DNA from: RGIG1995 sp045587445
Lineage (GTDB): Bacteria; Bacillota; Clostridia; Oscillospirales; CAG-272
DNA length: 64,000 nucleotides
Reading direction: 5' to 3'
Assembly (NCBI GenBank): GCA_045587445.1
Contig: JAZNCH010000065.1
Span: 15,384-79,383 of the forward strand
Below, in pieces: positions 22,345 through 31,712 of this stretch. A model generated the notes under the pieces. That model ran no database searches. It was not told where the DNA came from and saw nothing but the letters and a program-made list of their open reading frames with translations. How positions within the stretch are numbered: the stretch's first letter is position 1; each line of letters begins with the position of its first letter. Position numbers and translations under genes: made by a program.

Positions 22345-23895
22345 ATGAAAAAACGTGCTATAATCAGTTTATCCGACAAGACCGGCGTTGTTGAATTTGC
22401 ACGCCGTCTCGAAAAACTCGGCTATGAGATTCTATCTACCGGCGGTACGGCAAAGACTTTGACAGACAACGGAGTTGCTGTTACGAATGTTTCCGACGTT
22501 ACGGGTTTCCCCGAATGTCTCGACGGACGCGTTAAAACACTTCACCCGATGATTCACGCAGGTATACTTGCTATGAGAGGCAATGAAGAACACATGAAGC
22601 AGATTGAAGAGCTCGGTGTAACTCCCATCGACGTTGTTGCTATCAACCTCTATCCTTTCAAGGAAACAATTTTGAAAGACAACGTTACACGTGAAGACGC
22701 TATAGAAAACATCGACATCGGCGGCCCTACAATGCTTCGCGCGGCTGCAAAGAACTGGCAGGACGTTGCAGTTATCGTTGACCCCGTCGACTATGACACT
22801 GTAACAAGCGAACTTGAAGCAAACGGCGAAGTATCAAAGGATACGAAACTTAAGCTTTCTTATAAAGTATTTGAACATACGGCAGCTTACGATACTCTTA
22901 TTTCGGGCTATCTCAGAAAAGAAAGCGGTATGCCCTGCTTCCCCGAAAAGCTCTCTCTTACTTACGAAAAGGTAAGTGAAATGCGTTACGGCGAAAATCC
23001 CCACCAAGCAGCAGCGTTCTACCGTGAAGTCGGCAAGGGATTTGAAGGCACTTTGGCGGCTGCAGAACAGCTTAATGGAAAAGAACTTTCCTATAATAAT
23101 ATTAATGATGCAAACGGCGCGCTCGATACAATCAAAGAATTCGGCGACGACATTTGCTGCGTTGCACTTAAACACGCTAACCCCTGCGGCGTAGGTATAG
23201 GCGAATCCGTTTACGAAGCATATACGAGAGCTTATGAAGCAGACCCCGTATCAATTTTCGGCGGTATAGTTGCATTTAACCGCAAGGTTGATTCCAAGAC
23301 AGCACAAAAGCTCGCTGAACTCTTCCTTGAAATTATTATTGCACCCGAATACGATGCAGAAGCTCTCCAGATTCTCTGCACAAAGAAGAACCTCCGCGTT
23401 CTCCGTCTCCCCGAAATTGCAAAACCGAACAGAAAAGAAATGTTCGATATGAAAAAGGTTGCAGGCGGACTTCTCGTTCAGGAACTCAATACAGAAATGT
23501 ATGATGATGCTGACGTTAAGGTTGTTACAGAAAAGACTCCTACCGCAGAACAGCTCCGCGATATGAAGTTTGCTATGAAGGTTGTTAAACACACCAAATC
23601 TAACGGTATCGCTCTTGCAAAAGACGGCGCGACAGTAGGTATCGGTCCCGGCCAGACAAACAGAATTACAGCACTTGAACTTGCAATTAAGTACGGCGGC
23701 GAAAAAGTGTCCGGAAGCGTTATGGCAAGTGATGCATTCTTCCCCTTCGCTGACTGTGTTGAAGCGGCTCACAAGGCAGGCATAACAGCTATTATTCAGC
23801 CCGGCGGAAGTATTCGCGACCAAGAATCCATTGATGCTTGTAACAAATACGGCATTGCAATGGTATTCACAGGCAAGAGACACTTTAAGCATTAA
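22345..23895 (+). CDS. purH: Bifunctional AICAR transformylase / IMP cyclohydrolase
   Basis: Catalyses the last two steps to IMP. The 516-residue protein has an N-terminal MGS-like cyclohydrolase domain (RAIISLSDKTGVVEFARRLE, ILSTGGTAKTLTDNG, GRVKTLHPMIHAGIL). The transformylase domain has MRYGENPHQAAAFY, CVALKHANPCGVGIG and VMASDAFFPFADCVE. Last gene of the cluster, followed at 23906 by a strong terminator. purM, purD, purL, purQ and purK are not in the window. Confidence 0.98.
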   Translation: MKKRAIISLSDKTGVVEFARRLEKLGYEILSTGGTAKTLTDNGVAVTNVSDVTGFPECLDGRVKTLHPMIHAGILAMRGNEEHMKQIEELGVTPIDVVAINLYPFKETILKDNVTREDAIENIDIGGPTMLRAAAKNWQDVAVIVDPVDYDTVTSELEANGEVSKDTKLKLSYKVFEHTAAYDTLISGYLRKESGMPCFPEKLSLTYEKVSEMRYGENPHQAAAFYREVGKGFEGTLAAAEQLNGKELSYNNINDANGALDTIKEFGDDICCVALKHANPCGVGIGESVYEAYTRAYEADPVSIFGGIVAFNRKVDSKTAQKLAELFLEIIIAPEYDAEALQILCTKKNLRVLRLPEIAKPNRKEMFDMKKVAGGLLVQELNTEMYDDADVKVVTEKTPTAEQLRDMKFAMKVVKHTKSNGIALAKDGATVGIGPGQTNRITALELAIKYGGEKVSGSVMASDAFFPFADCVEAAHKAGITAIIQPGGSIRDQESIDACNKYGIAMVFTGKRHFKH

Positions 23896-23905
23896 TCTAT
23901 AAATG

Positions 23906-23946
23906 ATATATGGGCTGACAGCTTAGGCTGTCAGCCCATATATTTG
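23906..23946 (+). terminator. Terminator of the pur operon
   Basis: A perfect 17-bp stem ATATATGGGCTGACAGC with loop TTAG, followed by TTTGAATA. The T-run is short but the stem is very strong. Confidence 0.75.
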
Positions 23947-24025
23947 AATACAATTGAGAGGATATGGGCGAAACCCATACCCTCTCTGATTTGTTTACAG
24001 CAAAGTAATTCTTGCTTATATGTAG

Positions 24026-24100
24026 AGGAGACCTGCGGTCTCCCTCGGGCGAACCAACTTCGGCTTTGCCGAAATATTTAGCCCCTACCGTGTGTTAGGT
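24026..24100. repeat. Repeat family D-like, diverged
   Basis: GTAGAGGAGACCTGCGGTCT-CCCTCG, then CTTCGGCTTTGCCGAA (hairpin), then GCCCCTACCG. The outer GTAG...CTAC and inner hairpins resemble the element at 59096-59170. It fills most of the 250-bp gap between purH and the nitroreductase gene. Confidence 0.45.
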
Positions 24101-24144
24101 AAATTTACTTATGAGAACCGGCTTTTCAACAAATATTTTTATCT

Positions 24145-24666
24145 TCACATTACCCATTTTACAACATTAGGATTCTTTTCGAAGTTGCGTACTGCATCGT
24201 CTGCAGCATATCCTAAAGCCGCCATACCATAAACCAAATGCTCGGCGGGAACGCCTATTTTATTTAACTCTGCTCTAACGTTTGTGTCGTCGCAAACACC
24301 TTTAAACTGATTTATCCATACAGAGCCGATTCCAAGTGCGTGCGCCGCAAGAAAAATATTTTCCATAGCCACCGCACAATCTTCAACACCGTGAGCATTA
24401 TCTCTCGGATTCGAGCAAAGTATAACCGCGTTGGGTTTATAAAAACAATAGCCCTCGTCTCTGCCAAGCTTTACCCGTAGGCACTGAGCAAGAGACTCAA
24501 TAACATCGGAATTTTGAACAACGGTAAACTGCCAAAGCTGTTTATTCATAGCACTCGGCGCGTGATATGCCGCTTTCACTATGGTATCAAGGTCTTCCCT
24601 TGCAATTTTCTTATCGGTAAAGCTGCGTATACTTCTTCTTTCAAGAAGGCATTTAATCGCATCCAT
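24145..24666 (-). CDS. Nitroreductase-family flavoprotein
   Basis: The 173-residue protein has the FMN-binding start LLERRSIRSFTDKKI, the conserved APSAMNKQLWQFTVV, and ALGIGSVWINQFKG near the middle, all typical of the NfsA/FRP fold. It is a short member with a single domain, likely a homodimer reducing nitro, quinone or flavin substrates with NAD(P)H. The C-terminal AALGYAADDAV is the usual GYP-like end. The substrate cannot be assigned. It lies 28 bp after the membrane-anchored protein gene on the same strand. Confidence 0.9.
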   Translation of the reverse strand: MDAIKCLLERRSIRSFTDKKIAREDLDTIVKAAYHAPSAMNKQLWQFTVVQNSDVIESLAQCLRVKLGRDEGYCFYKPNAVILCSNPRDNAHGVEDCAVAMENIFLAAHALGIGSVWINQFKGVCDDTNVRAELNKIGVPAEHLVYGMAALGYAADDAVRNFEKNPNVVKWVM

Positions 24667-24694
24667 AATATTTCTCTCCCGTAATATTTTTTTA

Positions 24695-25636
24695 TTATGT
24701 TTGGGGTTCCGTTACGTTCATCAAGGGGATAAAATAGCATTTAGCTTTAATTTCTTCAGAAAGCTCAAATTCGGATATGGAAGAACAGTAACCTGACGCT
24801 TTCAATTTAAACTCGATTTCACTCTCATCAAAATGTCCCGCCTCGTTTCTTGAGGTATCGCGCAATATTGACAGTACGTTTTTTTCCTCGTCATAAGAAA
24901 TTTCTATACCGTTTACGTATTCGTCGAAGAATTCAACCGGAACGAACAAAGAATCCTCGTACTTTTCGGAATTTCCGTTCATTCTTATCTCTGTTCCGTT
25001 TATTTCAGCAAAGGGAGTTCCTATTTCAAAACAAACGCTCTCCCCTGTTTTCTCATTTGTAATAAATCTGAGCCAATTTCGGTCGCCAGTCATAATAAAT
25101 CCGAACTTTTCGGAGACTGCCGTCATATCAACGTAAACATTACCGTCTTTGACGTACTTTTGGGTGTCGACGCTAATTGCTTTAAGGTCTTTTGCCTCGT
25201 GCTCAAGACACATCTTGAGCTTAAGGCCGTCGTATGCAGAAGGCTCTGTTGCAGTAAGATTAATATAGAAAGACAACGAAATCACGCCTGCAACCGCCGA
25301 AAATACAAGAATAAAAAGCACCGCATATGCGATAAACAGACGACTTAATCCCTTTTTCTTTTTCTTGATTTTGTAACCTTGAGAACGCTTGGCAACACGC
25401 TTTACCTCTGGCAAATCGGGGTTAATTCTTTTAGCCTCTTTAGCTGAACGTCTTTTTGACGGAGTCTGGTCGTTTATATTCATACGCGCACCGCGATTTA
25501 CAGGGGGACGGTTTTGAGGATTCTTCCCCGATTTCGTATCGGGCGTTCTGTTTATTCTCGGTTTTTGGTTAACGTTTTTGTTAATTTTCTTGCCGTTATC
25601 GCCCTTAGAAATATCAGGGATTCTTTTTATTGCCAA
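24695..25636 (-). CDS. Membrane-anchored protein with copper-amine-oxidase-like stalk domain
   Basis: The protein has 313 residues. About 90 N-terminal residues are highly basic and rich in N, P and K, and predicted cytoplasmic (KKIKKKKKGLSR just before the membrane). One helix follows (FIAYAVLFILVFSAVAGVIS), then an outside domain. Its segments VYVDMTAVSEKFGF, WLRFITNEKTGESVCFEIG and SLFVPVEFFDEYV match the Cu_amine_oxidN1 stalk pattern common in clostridial surface proteins. The start is TTG at 25636 with GAGGT 8 nt upstream. The function is unknown; cell-envelope binding is the usual guess for this domain. Confidence 0.65.
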   Translation of the reverse strand: MAIKRIPDISKGDNGKKINKNVNQKPRINRTPDTKSGKNPQNRPPVNRGARMNINDQTPSKRRSAKEAKRINPDLPEVKRVAKRSQGYKIKKKKKGLSRLFIAYAVLFILVFSAVAGVISLSFYINLTATEPSAYDGLKLKMCLEHEAKDLKAISVDTQKYVKDGNVYVDMTAVSEKFGFIMTGDRNWLRFITNEKTGESVCFEIGTPFAEINGTEIRMNGNSEKYEDSLFVPVEFFDEYVNGIEISYDEEKNVLSILRDTSRNEAGHFDESEIEFKLKASGYCSSISEFELSEEIKAKCYFIPLMNVTEPQT

Positions 25637-25822
25637 TGTCTCTCACCTCACAACACGCAAAAATAAACTCATTAATTATTTGTATATTATACCATACAGA
25701 GCTAAAAAATGCAATAGAATTGCAAAATGTTGTTTTTGATAGAGGATTAAAGTTTTTCAGCTTATTGCAAGTTAAACATTTAGACTTTTTGGGCTTCTAC
25801 GGTAAAAAATATAAAAAAACTC

Positions 25823-25851
25823 TTGACAAAAGAAATCAACCGTGTTATAAT
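25823..25851 (+). promoter_or_regulatory. Promoter of infC-rpmI-rplT
   Basis: TTGACA (25823-25828), 17 bp, TATAAT (25846-25851). Confidence 0.88.
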
Positions 25852-25857
25852 CACAAG

Positions 25858-26016
25858 GTAAAAAAGAAGCAGAACGCTCCGTTCTCACCCATAAAGCATT
25901 GACTTATATGCGGTTAATAGATTGTTAAGTAAGGCTGAGATTTTGGCTTTAGTTACGTTTATTGTGCGGAGTTGTTACTGAATTCCGTGCATTTTTTATT
26001 TTTGTGGAGGTGTTTT
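25858..26016 (+). promoter_or_regulatory. infC leader with attenuator terminator (L20-leader type)
   Basis: A leader of about 155 nt begins with AGAACG-CTCC-GTTCT, a small hairpin. It ends in GTGCGGA (25964) pairing with TCCGTGC (25984), followed by ATTTTTTATTTTTG just ahead of the infC ribosome-binding site. In B. subtilis this operon is controlled by L20-dependent transcription attenuation in an equivalent leader. The same mechanism here is inference. Confidence 0.65.
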
Positions 26017-26571
26017 ATAATAAAAAACACAAGTGCTAAGGACAACATCATAAACGAGGATATTAAAGCAGAGCTTAAATGCTCGGACTCAAAGATGTTC
26101 AGGGTAATTTCAAACGAAGGCGAACAGCTTGGTATGCTGACCTTTATCGACGCATTGGAGAAGGCTTATGACGAGGATCTTGATTTGGTACTTATGTCAG
26201 CTCAATCCGATCCGCCCGTATGCAAGATTATGGACTACGGAAAGTTCCGTTTTGACCGCGACAAGAGCGAGAAGGAAGCGAAGAAGAAACAGCAGACCAT
26301 TGAAACGAAAGAGATACAGCTTTCGTGCAGAATTGACGTAAACGATTTCAACACCAAGGTTAACCACGCTCACAGATTTTTGAAGAGCGGAAACAAGGTA
26401 AAGGTAATCGTAAAATTCAAGGGACGTCAGATGACACATCTTGACATAGGAAAGCAGTTGCTTGAACAGTTTAAGGAAGCATGTAATGAGCTTGGCACTG
26501 TAGAAAAGCCGCCCGTACTTGAAGGCAGATTTATGTCAATGATGATAGTTCCGGCAAAAGCCACAAAGTAA
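26017..26571 (+). CDS. infC: Translation initiation factor IF-3, apparent ATA start
   Basis: IF-3 prevents subunit joining and checks the start codon. The protein has about 184 residues, with the N-domain INEDIKAELK...FRVISNEGEQLG and the C-domain KEIQLSCRIDVNDFNTKVNHA, VKVIVKFKGRQMTH. GGAGG at 26006-26010 is followed after 6 nt by ATAATAAAAAAC. No ATG, GTG or TTG lies at usable distance, so ATA at 26017 or 26020 is the likely start. An upstream ATG (25972) would read through the terminator and the Shine-Dalgarno region (WRCF). Rare start codons in infC are known (AUU in E. coli) and serve autoregulation. Confidence 0.9.
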   Translation: MIKNTSAKDNIINEDIKAELKCSDSKMFRVISNEGEQLGMLTFIDALEKAYDEDLDLVLMSAQSDPPVCKIMDYGKFRFDRDKSEKEAKKKQQTIETKEIQLSCRIDVNDFNTKVNHAHRFLKSGNKVKVIVKFKGRQMTHLDIGKQLLEQFKEACNELGTVEKPPVLEGRFMSMMIVPAKATK

Positions 26572-26651
26572 AAAACAAAAAATATGTAAAGTATTGCGAT
26601 ACCGTAAAAGAAAACGGGATACCGCATAAAATACGAAAGGAGTCCATTACT

Positions 26652-26843
26652 ATGGGAAAAATGAAAACACACAGCGCCTCTGCCAAGAGATTTACTCTCA
26701 CAAAGAGCGGCAAGGTAAAGATTAACCATTCGCATCACCGTCATAACCTCGGTCTTAAGAACGCAAAGCGTAAGAGAAGCCTCAGAAAAGCTGGTTACCT
26801 CAGCGAATCTATGGCACCGACAGTTAGAACACTTATTAAATAA
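26652..26843 (+). CDS. rpmI: 50S ribosomal protein L35
   Basis: A 63-residue basic protein. GKMKTHSASAKRFTLTKSGK and NHSHHRHNLGLKNAKRKR are the L35 signature. AAAGGAG lies 9 nt before the ATG. Second gene of the infC operon, 80 bp after infC. Confidence 0.97.
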   Translation: MGKMKTHSASAKRFTLTKSGKVKINHSHHRHNLGLKNAKRKRSLRKAGYLSESMAPTVRTLIK

Positions 26844-26877
26844 TTGATAAATTGATTGAAAACAGGAGGAAAAAACA

Positions 26878-27234
26878 ATGGCAAGAGTTAAAGGCGCTAT
26901 GATGACTCGTAAGAGAAGAAATAAAATACTCAAGCTCGCTAAAGGTTACTGGGGCGCAAAGAGTAAGCACTTCAAGATGGCTAAACAGGCCGTAATGAAA
27001 AGCGGCAACTATGCATACATCGGCAGAAAACAGAAGAAGAGAGATTTCCGTGCACTCTGGATTACCAGAATTTCTGCTCAGGCAAAGGTAAACGGAATCA
27101 ACTATTCACAGCTTATGCATGGTCTTAAGTTGGCAGGCATCAACCTCAACAGAAAGATGCTTTCTGAAATTGCAGTATCCGATAAGGAAGCATTCGCTGC
27201 AATCGTAGAAAAAGCTAAAGAAGCACTTAAATAA
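26878..27234 (+). CDS. rplT: 50S ribosomal protein L20
   Basis: The protein has 118 residues: MARVKGAMMTRKRRNKILKLA, then GYWGAKSKHFKMAKQAVMKS, then YAYIGRKQKKRDFRALWI, all canonical. Besides its structural role, L20 often represses its own operon through the leader. GGAGG stands 8 nt upstream, and a terminator follows at 27250. Confidence 0.98.
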   Translation: MARVKGAMMTRKRRNKILKLAKGYWGAKSKHFKMAKQAVMKSGNYAYIGRKQKKRDFRALWITRISAQAKVNGINYSQLMHGLKLAGINLNRKMLSEIAVSDKEAFAAIVEKAKEALK

Positions 27235-27249
27235 GTTCGATTACTGACA

Positions 27250-27277
27250 AAAACCCGGATTTTCCCGGGTTTTTGTG
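27250..27277 (+). terminator. Terminator of infC-rpmI-rplT
   Basis: AAACCCGG, 6-nt loop, CCGGGTTT, then TTGTG. It lies 16 bp after rplT. Confidence 0.8.
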
Positions 27278-27363
27278 CTACAATCGGCAATGTATTTTTT
27301 TGTCAAAAGAAAGCAAACAAAGCAAGATTAGAAGTTATTTTCTCAAAAAAGGAGGTTACTGTT

Positions 27364-28146
27364 TTGGATATAATAACAAGCCGAAACAACAGTCTTATTG
27401 TTGAAACGGCAAAATTGAAAGACAAGAAATACCGTGAAGAAATGAGAACCTTTCTTTTTGAGGGAATAAAGCTGACAAGAGAAGCGATAATGCAAGGCGT
27501 TGAAATCACGCACATTTTCCTGACGGAAAAATGTGCTGATAAATACCCCGATTTAGCGGCGAGAAAAGAAGCCGTTATTATAGGCGACTCGGTTTGCTCG
27601 AAGATTTCGGAAAACAATGCTCCCGAGGGCATTATTTGTACGGCAAGATACCTCGACAATCTTCACAAAGAATATACATCGGCAAATATGATAGACTTAA
27701 AAAACAGTTGTCTTATACTATCGACTATTCAAGATCCCGGCAATTTAGGAACAATAGCAAGAACGTCTGCGGCATTCGGCAAAAAGACACTAATATTATC
27801 AAGCGACTGTGCGGATATATATAACCAAAAGACGATAAGAGCGTCTATGGGAGCTATCTTCAGAACGACAACCTACAGAACGCTCGACCTCTGCAAGACG
27901 ATAAAAGAGATAAGAGAAAGAGGTCAAGACGTTTTCGCAACAGCCCTCACCGAAAAAGCCCTGCCTTTAAGCTCGGTAAAGAATCCAAAAGGTTGTTGCT
28001 TTGTAATGGGCAATGAAGGACACGGACTTTCAGAGGACGTAATAGACAGTTGTACGGGAACGGTTATAATTCCAATGGAAAAGGATGCGGAATCGCTCAA
28101 CGTTTCATCGGCGGCATCCGTTATACTTTGGGAAGCATACAGGTGA
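27364..28146 (+). CDS. SpoU/TrmH-family RNA 2'-O-methyltransferase
   Basis: The 260-residue protein has an N-terminal L30e-like substrate-binding domain (ITSRNNSLIVETAKLKDKKY, FLFEGIKLTREAI) and a C-terminal SPOUT knot domain with the three family motifs: ILSTIQDPGNLGTIARTSAA, FVMGNEGHGLS and IPMEKDAESLNVSSAASV. Most relatives methylate 23S rRNA using SAM. Its exact target is not known. It starts at TTG with GGAGG 8 nt upstream and commonly sits after rplT in Firmicutes. Confidence 0.93.
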   Translation: MDIITSRNNSLIVETAKLKDKKYREEMRTFLFEGIKLTREAIMQGVEITHIFLTEKCADKYPDLAARKEAVIIGDSVCSKISENNAPEGIICTARYLDNLHKEYTSANMIDLKNSCLILSTIQDPGNLGTIARTSAAFGKKTLILSSDCADIYNQKTIRASMGAIFRTTTYRTLDLCKTIKEIRERGQDVFATALTEKALPLSSVKNPKGCCFVMGNEGHGLSEDVIDSCTGTVIIPMEKDAESLNVSSAASVILWEAYR

Positions 28147-28156
28147 AAAAATATAT

Positions 28157-29389
28157 ATGAATAATTTACTTTATTGGGTATGGCTCAGTGAGAAATGTAC
28201 GCCAAACACCCCTATTTTCAGTATTCTCTATCATCACTTCGGCTCTATTGAAAGAATATACGAATCTACCGAAGATGAACTGAAGAACATATACGGGCTA
28301 CCAAAACAAAAAATAAAATCATTACTTGATAAAAGAACGAACAGAGCCCAAGAGATATTAAACGAGTGCTTGAAAAACAATATAAGTCTTCTTCCCTATT
28401 CGGAAGAACTCTTCCCCACAAGGCTCAGAACAATAAAGAACCCGCCGGTGCTACTTTATTATAAAGGAAAACTTCCCGAATTCGATAAAGAACTGTGCAT
28501 AGGAACGGTAGGAACGAGAACCCCCTCTTCTTACGGCTGTCGATGTGCATATGAAATAGCGTTTGACCTCGCTTTAAGCGGAGCGTACGTTATAAGCGGT
28601 ATGGCATTGGGAATAGATTCAATATGCCACAGTGCAGCTCTCGATGCGGGCGGAAAGACCGTTGCTGTATTGGGGTGCGGTATAGATATTATATATCCGA
28701 AAGAAAATGCCGATTTATATAACAGACTTTCTGCAAACAGTACGATTATTTCCGAATATTCACCGGGAACATCGGCTACACGTTACACTTTCCCGCAGAG
28801 AAACCGAATAATAAGCGGACTTTCATTGGGAACGCTTGTCGTTGAAGCCCGGCAAAAAAGCGGAGCTATGATAACGGCACAAATGGCAGCAGAGCAAAAC
28901 AGAGACGTATTTGCAATTCCGGGCAGAGTTGGAGAAGCGAACAGCACAGGGCCGAATCATCTTATTCGCTCAGGTGCAAAATCGGTAAGCATTGCCGACG
29001 ACATTTTACGCGAATACGAATTTCTGTTTCCCGACAAAATAAAGATGTCAAAGTCAGCAACAAAACAAAAAAAGAACCCTTACGCTGCTTTGAACAGTAA
29101 TTCAACCCCCATTGTAAAAAACCAAGCAAATAATACCATAAGCACTACAAAGGTTCAAACAACAGAAAGTGAACCTGTACTTGAAGAAAAGAAAGAATAT
29201 CTTGAAAATCTTCCGGAAGAACAAAAAAACATATGTATGTGTTTGTCCAAAACTCAACCCGTTACCCTTGAAGAAATTGTAAACATTACAAATTATTCGG
29301 TATCAAACACCATGTCGGCATTGACAATTTTGGAAATACAAGGTATAGTAAATGCTGTGCCCGGCGGAGGATTTCTGTTGGCACAATAA
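28157..29389 (+). CDS. dprA: DNA-processing protein DprA
   Basis: DprA loads RecA onto incoming single-stranded DNA during transformation. The 410-residue protein has an N-terminal helix-hairpin-like region (about 1-65), a Rossmann/SLOG core with GTVGTRTPSSYG, VISGMALGIDSICHSAAL, AVLGCGIDIIYP and FPQRNRIISGLS, and a C-terminal winged-helix domain (PVTLEEIVNITNYSVSNTMSA). A low-complexity linker of about 75 residues precedes the winged helix. The start ATG at 28157 is 10 bp past the methylase stop. Confidence 0.96.
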   Translation: MNNLLYWVWLSEKCTPNTPIFSILYHHFGSIERIYESTEDELKNIYGLPKQKIKSLLDKRTNRAQEILNECLKNNISLLPYSEELFPTRLRTIKNPPVLLYYKGKLPEFDKELCIGTVGTRTPSSYGCRCAYEIAFDLALSGAYVISGMALGIDSICHSAALDAGGKTVAVLGCGIDIIYPKENADLYNRLSANSTIISEYSPGTSATRYTFPQRNRIISGLSLGTLVVEARQKSGAMITAQMAAEQNRDVFAIPGRVGEANSTGPNHLIRSGAKSVSIADDILREYEFLFPDKIKMSKSATKQKKNPYAALNSNSTPIVKNQANNTISTTKVQTTESEPVLEEKKEYLENLPEEQKNICMCLSKTQPVTLEEIVNITNYSVSNTMSALTILEIQGIVNAVPGGGFLLAQ

Positions 29390-29429
29390 ACAATTTTAAA
29401 ACTTAATCCCATTTTTTTGAGGTGTATAT

Positions 29430-31712
29430 ATGTCAAATCTCGTAATAGTTGAGTCCCCAGCAAAAGCAAATACAATAAAAGGATACCTCGGAAGCGGCTA
29501 CAAGGTAACAGCTTCAAAGGGCCACGTAAGAGACCTTCCGAAAAGCTCTCTCGGGGTTGATATTGAAAACAATTTCGAGGCACATTATATAAATATAAGA
29601 GGAAAAGGGCCGCTTATCGCAGAGCTAAAAAAGGAAGCGAAGAACGCAAATAAAGTTTTTCTTGCAACTGACCCTGACCGCGAAGGAGAGGCAATCTCGT
29701 GGCATCTTGCGACGGCTTTAGGTATCGATCCCGCAAAAGCCAAGAGAATTTCTTTTAATGAAATTACAAAATCAGCCGTTAAAGCGGCAATAAAGAATCC
29801 ACAGCCCATAAATATGGACCTTGTAAACTCTCAGCAAACAAGACGAATCCTCGACAGAATAGTTGGTTATAAGGCAAGTCCTTTCCTTTGGAAAACCCTC
29901 AAAAGCGGACTTTCCGCAGGACGCGTTCAGTCTGTTGCCACACGTCTTATAGTTGAGCGCGAAGAAGAAATAAGAGCGTTTGTTCCCACAGAATATTGGA
30001 CGATTACAGCACAGCTTTTGACAGAAAAAGCAAAGAGCTTCAAGTCAAGCTTTTATGGCGATAAAAACGGAAAAATTGAGCTTCATAACCAAGAAGACGC
30101 AGACAAGATTTATAATGTTGTTAAAAACGGTCCCTTCGTCGTAAGCTCGGTAAAAAAGGCAATTAAAAACCGTAACCCCGCGCCTCCATTTACGACTTCA
30201 ACACTTCAGCAGGAGGCTTCAAGAAAGCTTAACTTCCGTTCACAAAAGATAATGCAGATAGCACAAGAGCTTTATGAAGGTATAAATATCGGCAGCGAAA
30301 ACGGCGGCGTTCACGGTCTTATAACCTATATGCGTACCGATTCACTCCGTATATCCCAAGAAGCATCATCAAGTGCCGAAAACTATATAAAGAGCAAATA
30401 CGGAGAAGAATATTACCCCGCACAAAAGAGATTTTATAAATCGAAATCGACGGCTCAGGACGCCCACGAAGCTATTCGTCCCGCTTCCCTTGATTTTGAA
30501 CCCGAACGTATAAAGAAATATCTTTCTACCGACCAATACAAGCTTTATAAGCTTATTTGGGACAGATTTTTGGCTTCTCAGATGGCATCGGCGCAGCTTA
30601 ATACGGTTAACGCAGAAATAGAATCAAACGGATATATTTTCCATTCAAGCGGATATAACGTAAAGTTCCCCGGATTTTTGTCAGTATATGACCCCGGAGA
30701 TTACGGTGAATTTGCAGATACCGAAAAACAGGCAAGTCCCATTGAAATAAACGAAGGCGAAAAGTTAAACTGCAAAGAGCTTTTGCCCGAACAGCATTTT
30801 ACAGAACCCTCACCGAGATATACCGAAGCTTCTCTGGTTAAGCAGCTTGAAGAAAAAGGTATAGGCCGCCCTTCGACCTACACACCTATTATCACGACTA
30901 TAATAGCAAGAGACTATGTAAAACGCGAAGGCAAATCGCTTAAGCCCACCTATCTTGGAGAGATGACGACCAAGCTTATAATGGAAAACTTCCCCGAGAT
31001 TATCGACTACACGTTTACGGCACAGATGGAAGATAAACTCGATGCCGTTGAAAACGGTAACGACGATATGCTTCACATTCTCTCCGAGTTTTACGAAGGC
31101 TTCAAAGTAAGTCTCGCGAAAGCGGAAGAGGCGGCAAAGAACGGCGAAATAGATATTCCCCCCGAAGAGACGGATATTATATGCGAACACTGCGGTGTGA
31201 AGATGATAGTAAAGAACGGCAGATACGGAAAGTTTGCCGCTTGTCCCAACTATCCCGAATGTAAGAACACAAAACCTCTTGACAAGGACGGAAAACCCAA
31301 AGAACCCAAGAAAGAAAAAGAGGAAAAACAGACCGAATCCACAGGTATGATATGCGAGAAGTGCGGCTCTGAAATGGTTATCCGTTCGGGTAAATTTGGT
31401 TCTTTCTACGCTTGCTCGGCTTATCCGAAATGCCGTAACACAAAGCAGATAACCAAAGATATAGGTGTATCCTGCCCCATTTGCGGTTCAAAAATCGTAA
31501 CAAAGCAGGGCGGAAAGAAGCACATTACTTTCTATAGCTGTGAAAAATATCCCGAGTGTAACTTTTCGTCATGGGATATGCCGACAGGCGAAAAATGCCC
31601 ACAATGCGGCGATGCTCTTCTTATGAAGAAGCGTAAAAAGTTAGTATATTGCAGAAACGAAAAATGCGGATACAGCCGCGAAGAAAATAAAAAGGCAAAA
31701 GATGAAGAATGA
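29430..31712 (+). CDS. topA: DNA topoisomerase I
   Basis: A type IA enzyme of 760 residues relaxing negative supercoils. The Toprim domain starts LVIVESPAKANTIKGYLG and has ATDPDREGEAISWHLA. The active tyrosine lies in ITYMRTDSLRIS (about residue 300). Four C-terminal zinc fingers are visible, at about 585, 645, 680 and 725: CEHC...CPNYPEC, CEKC...CSAYPKC, CPIC...CEKYPEC and CPQC...CRNEKC. The last 11 bp overlap trmFO. The dprA-topA-trmFO order is typical of Firmicutes. Confidence 0.98.
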   Translation: MSNLVIVESPAKANTIKGYLGSGYKVTASKGHVRDLPKSSLGVDIENNFEAHYINIRGKGPLIAELKKEAKNANKVFLATDPDREGEAISWHLATALGIDPAKAKRISFNEITKSAVKAAIKNPQPINMDLVNSQQTRRILDRIVGYKASPFLWKTLKSGLSAGRVQSVATRLIVEREEEIRAFVPTEYWTITAQLLTEKAKSFKSSFYGDKNGKIELHNQEDADKIYNVVKNGPFVVSSVKKAIKNRNPAPPFTTSTLQQEASRKLNFRSQKIMQIAQELYEGINIGSENGGVHGLITYMRTDSLRISQEASSSAENYIKSKYGEEYYPAQKRFYKSKSTAQDAHEAIRPASLDFEPERIKKYLSTDQYKLYKLIWDRFLASQMASAQLNTVNAEIESNGYIFHSSGYNVKFPGFLSVYDPGDYGEFADTEKQASPIEINEGEKLNCKELLPEQHFTEPSPRYTEASLVKQLEEKGIGRPSTYTPIITTIIARDYVKREGKSLKPTYLGEMTTKLIMENFPEIIDYTFTAQMEDKLDAVENGNDDMLHILSEFYEGFKVSLAKAEEAAKNGEIDIPPEETDIICEHCGVKMIVKNGRYGKFAACPNYPECKNTKPLDKDGKPKEPKKEKEEKQTESTGMICEKCGSEMVIRSGKFGSFYACSAYPKCRNTKQITKDIGVSCPICGSKIVTKQGGKKHITFYSCEKYPECNFSSWDMPTGEKCPQCGDALLMKKRKKLVYCRNEKCGYSREENKKAKDEE

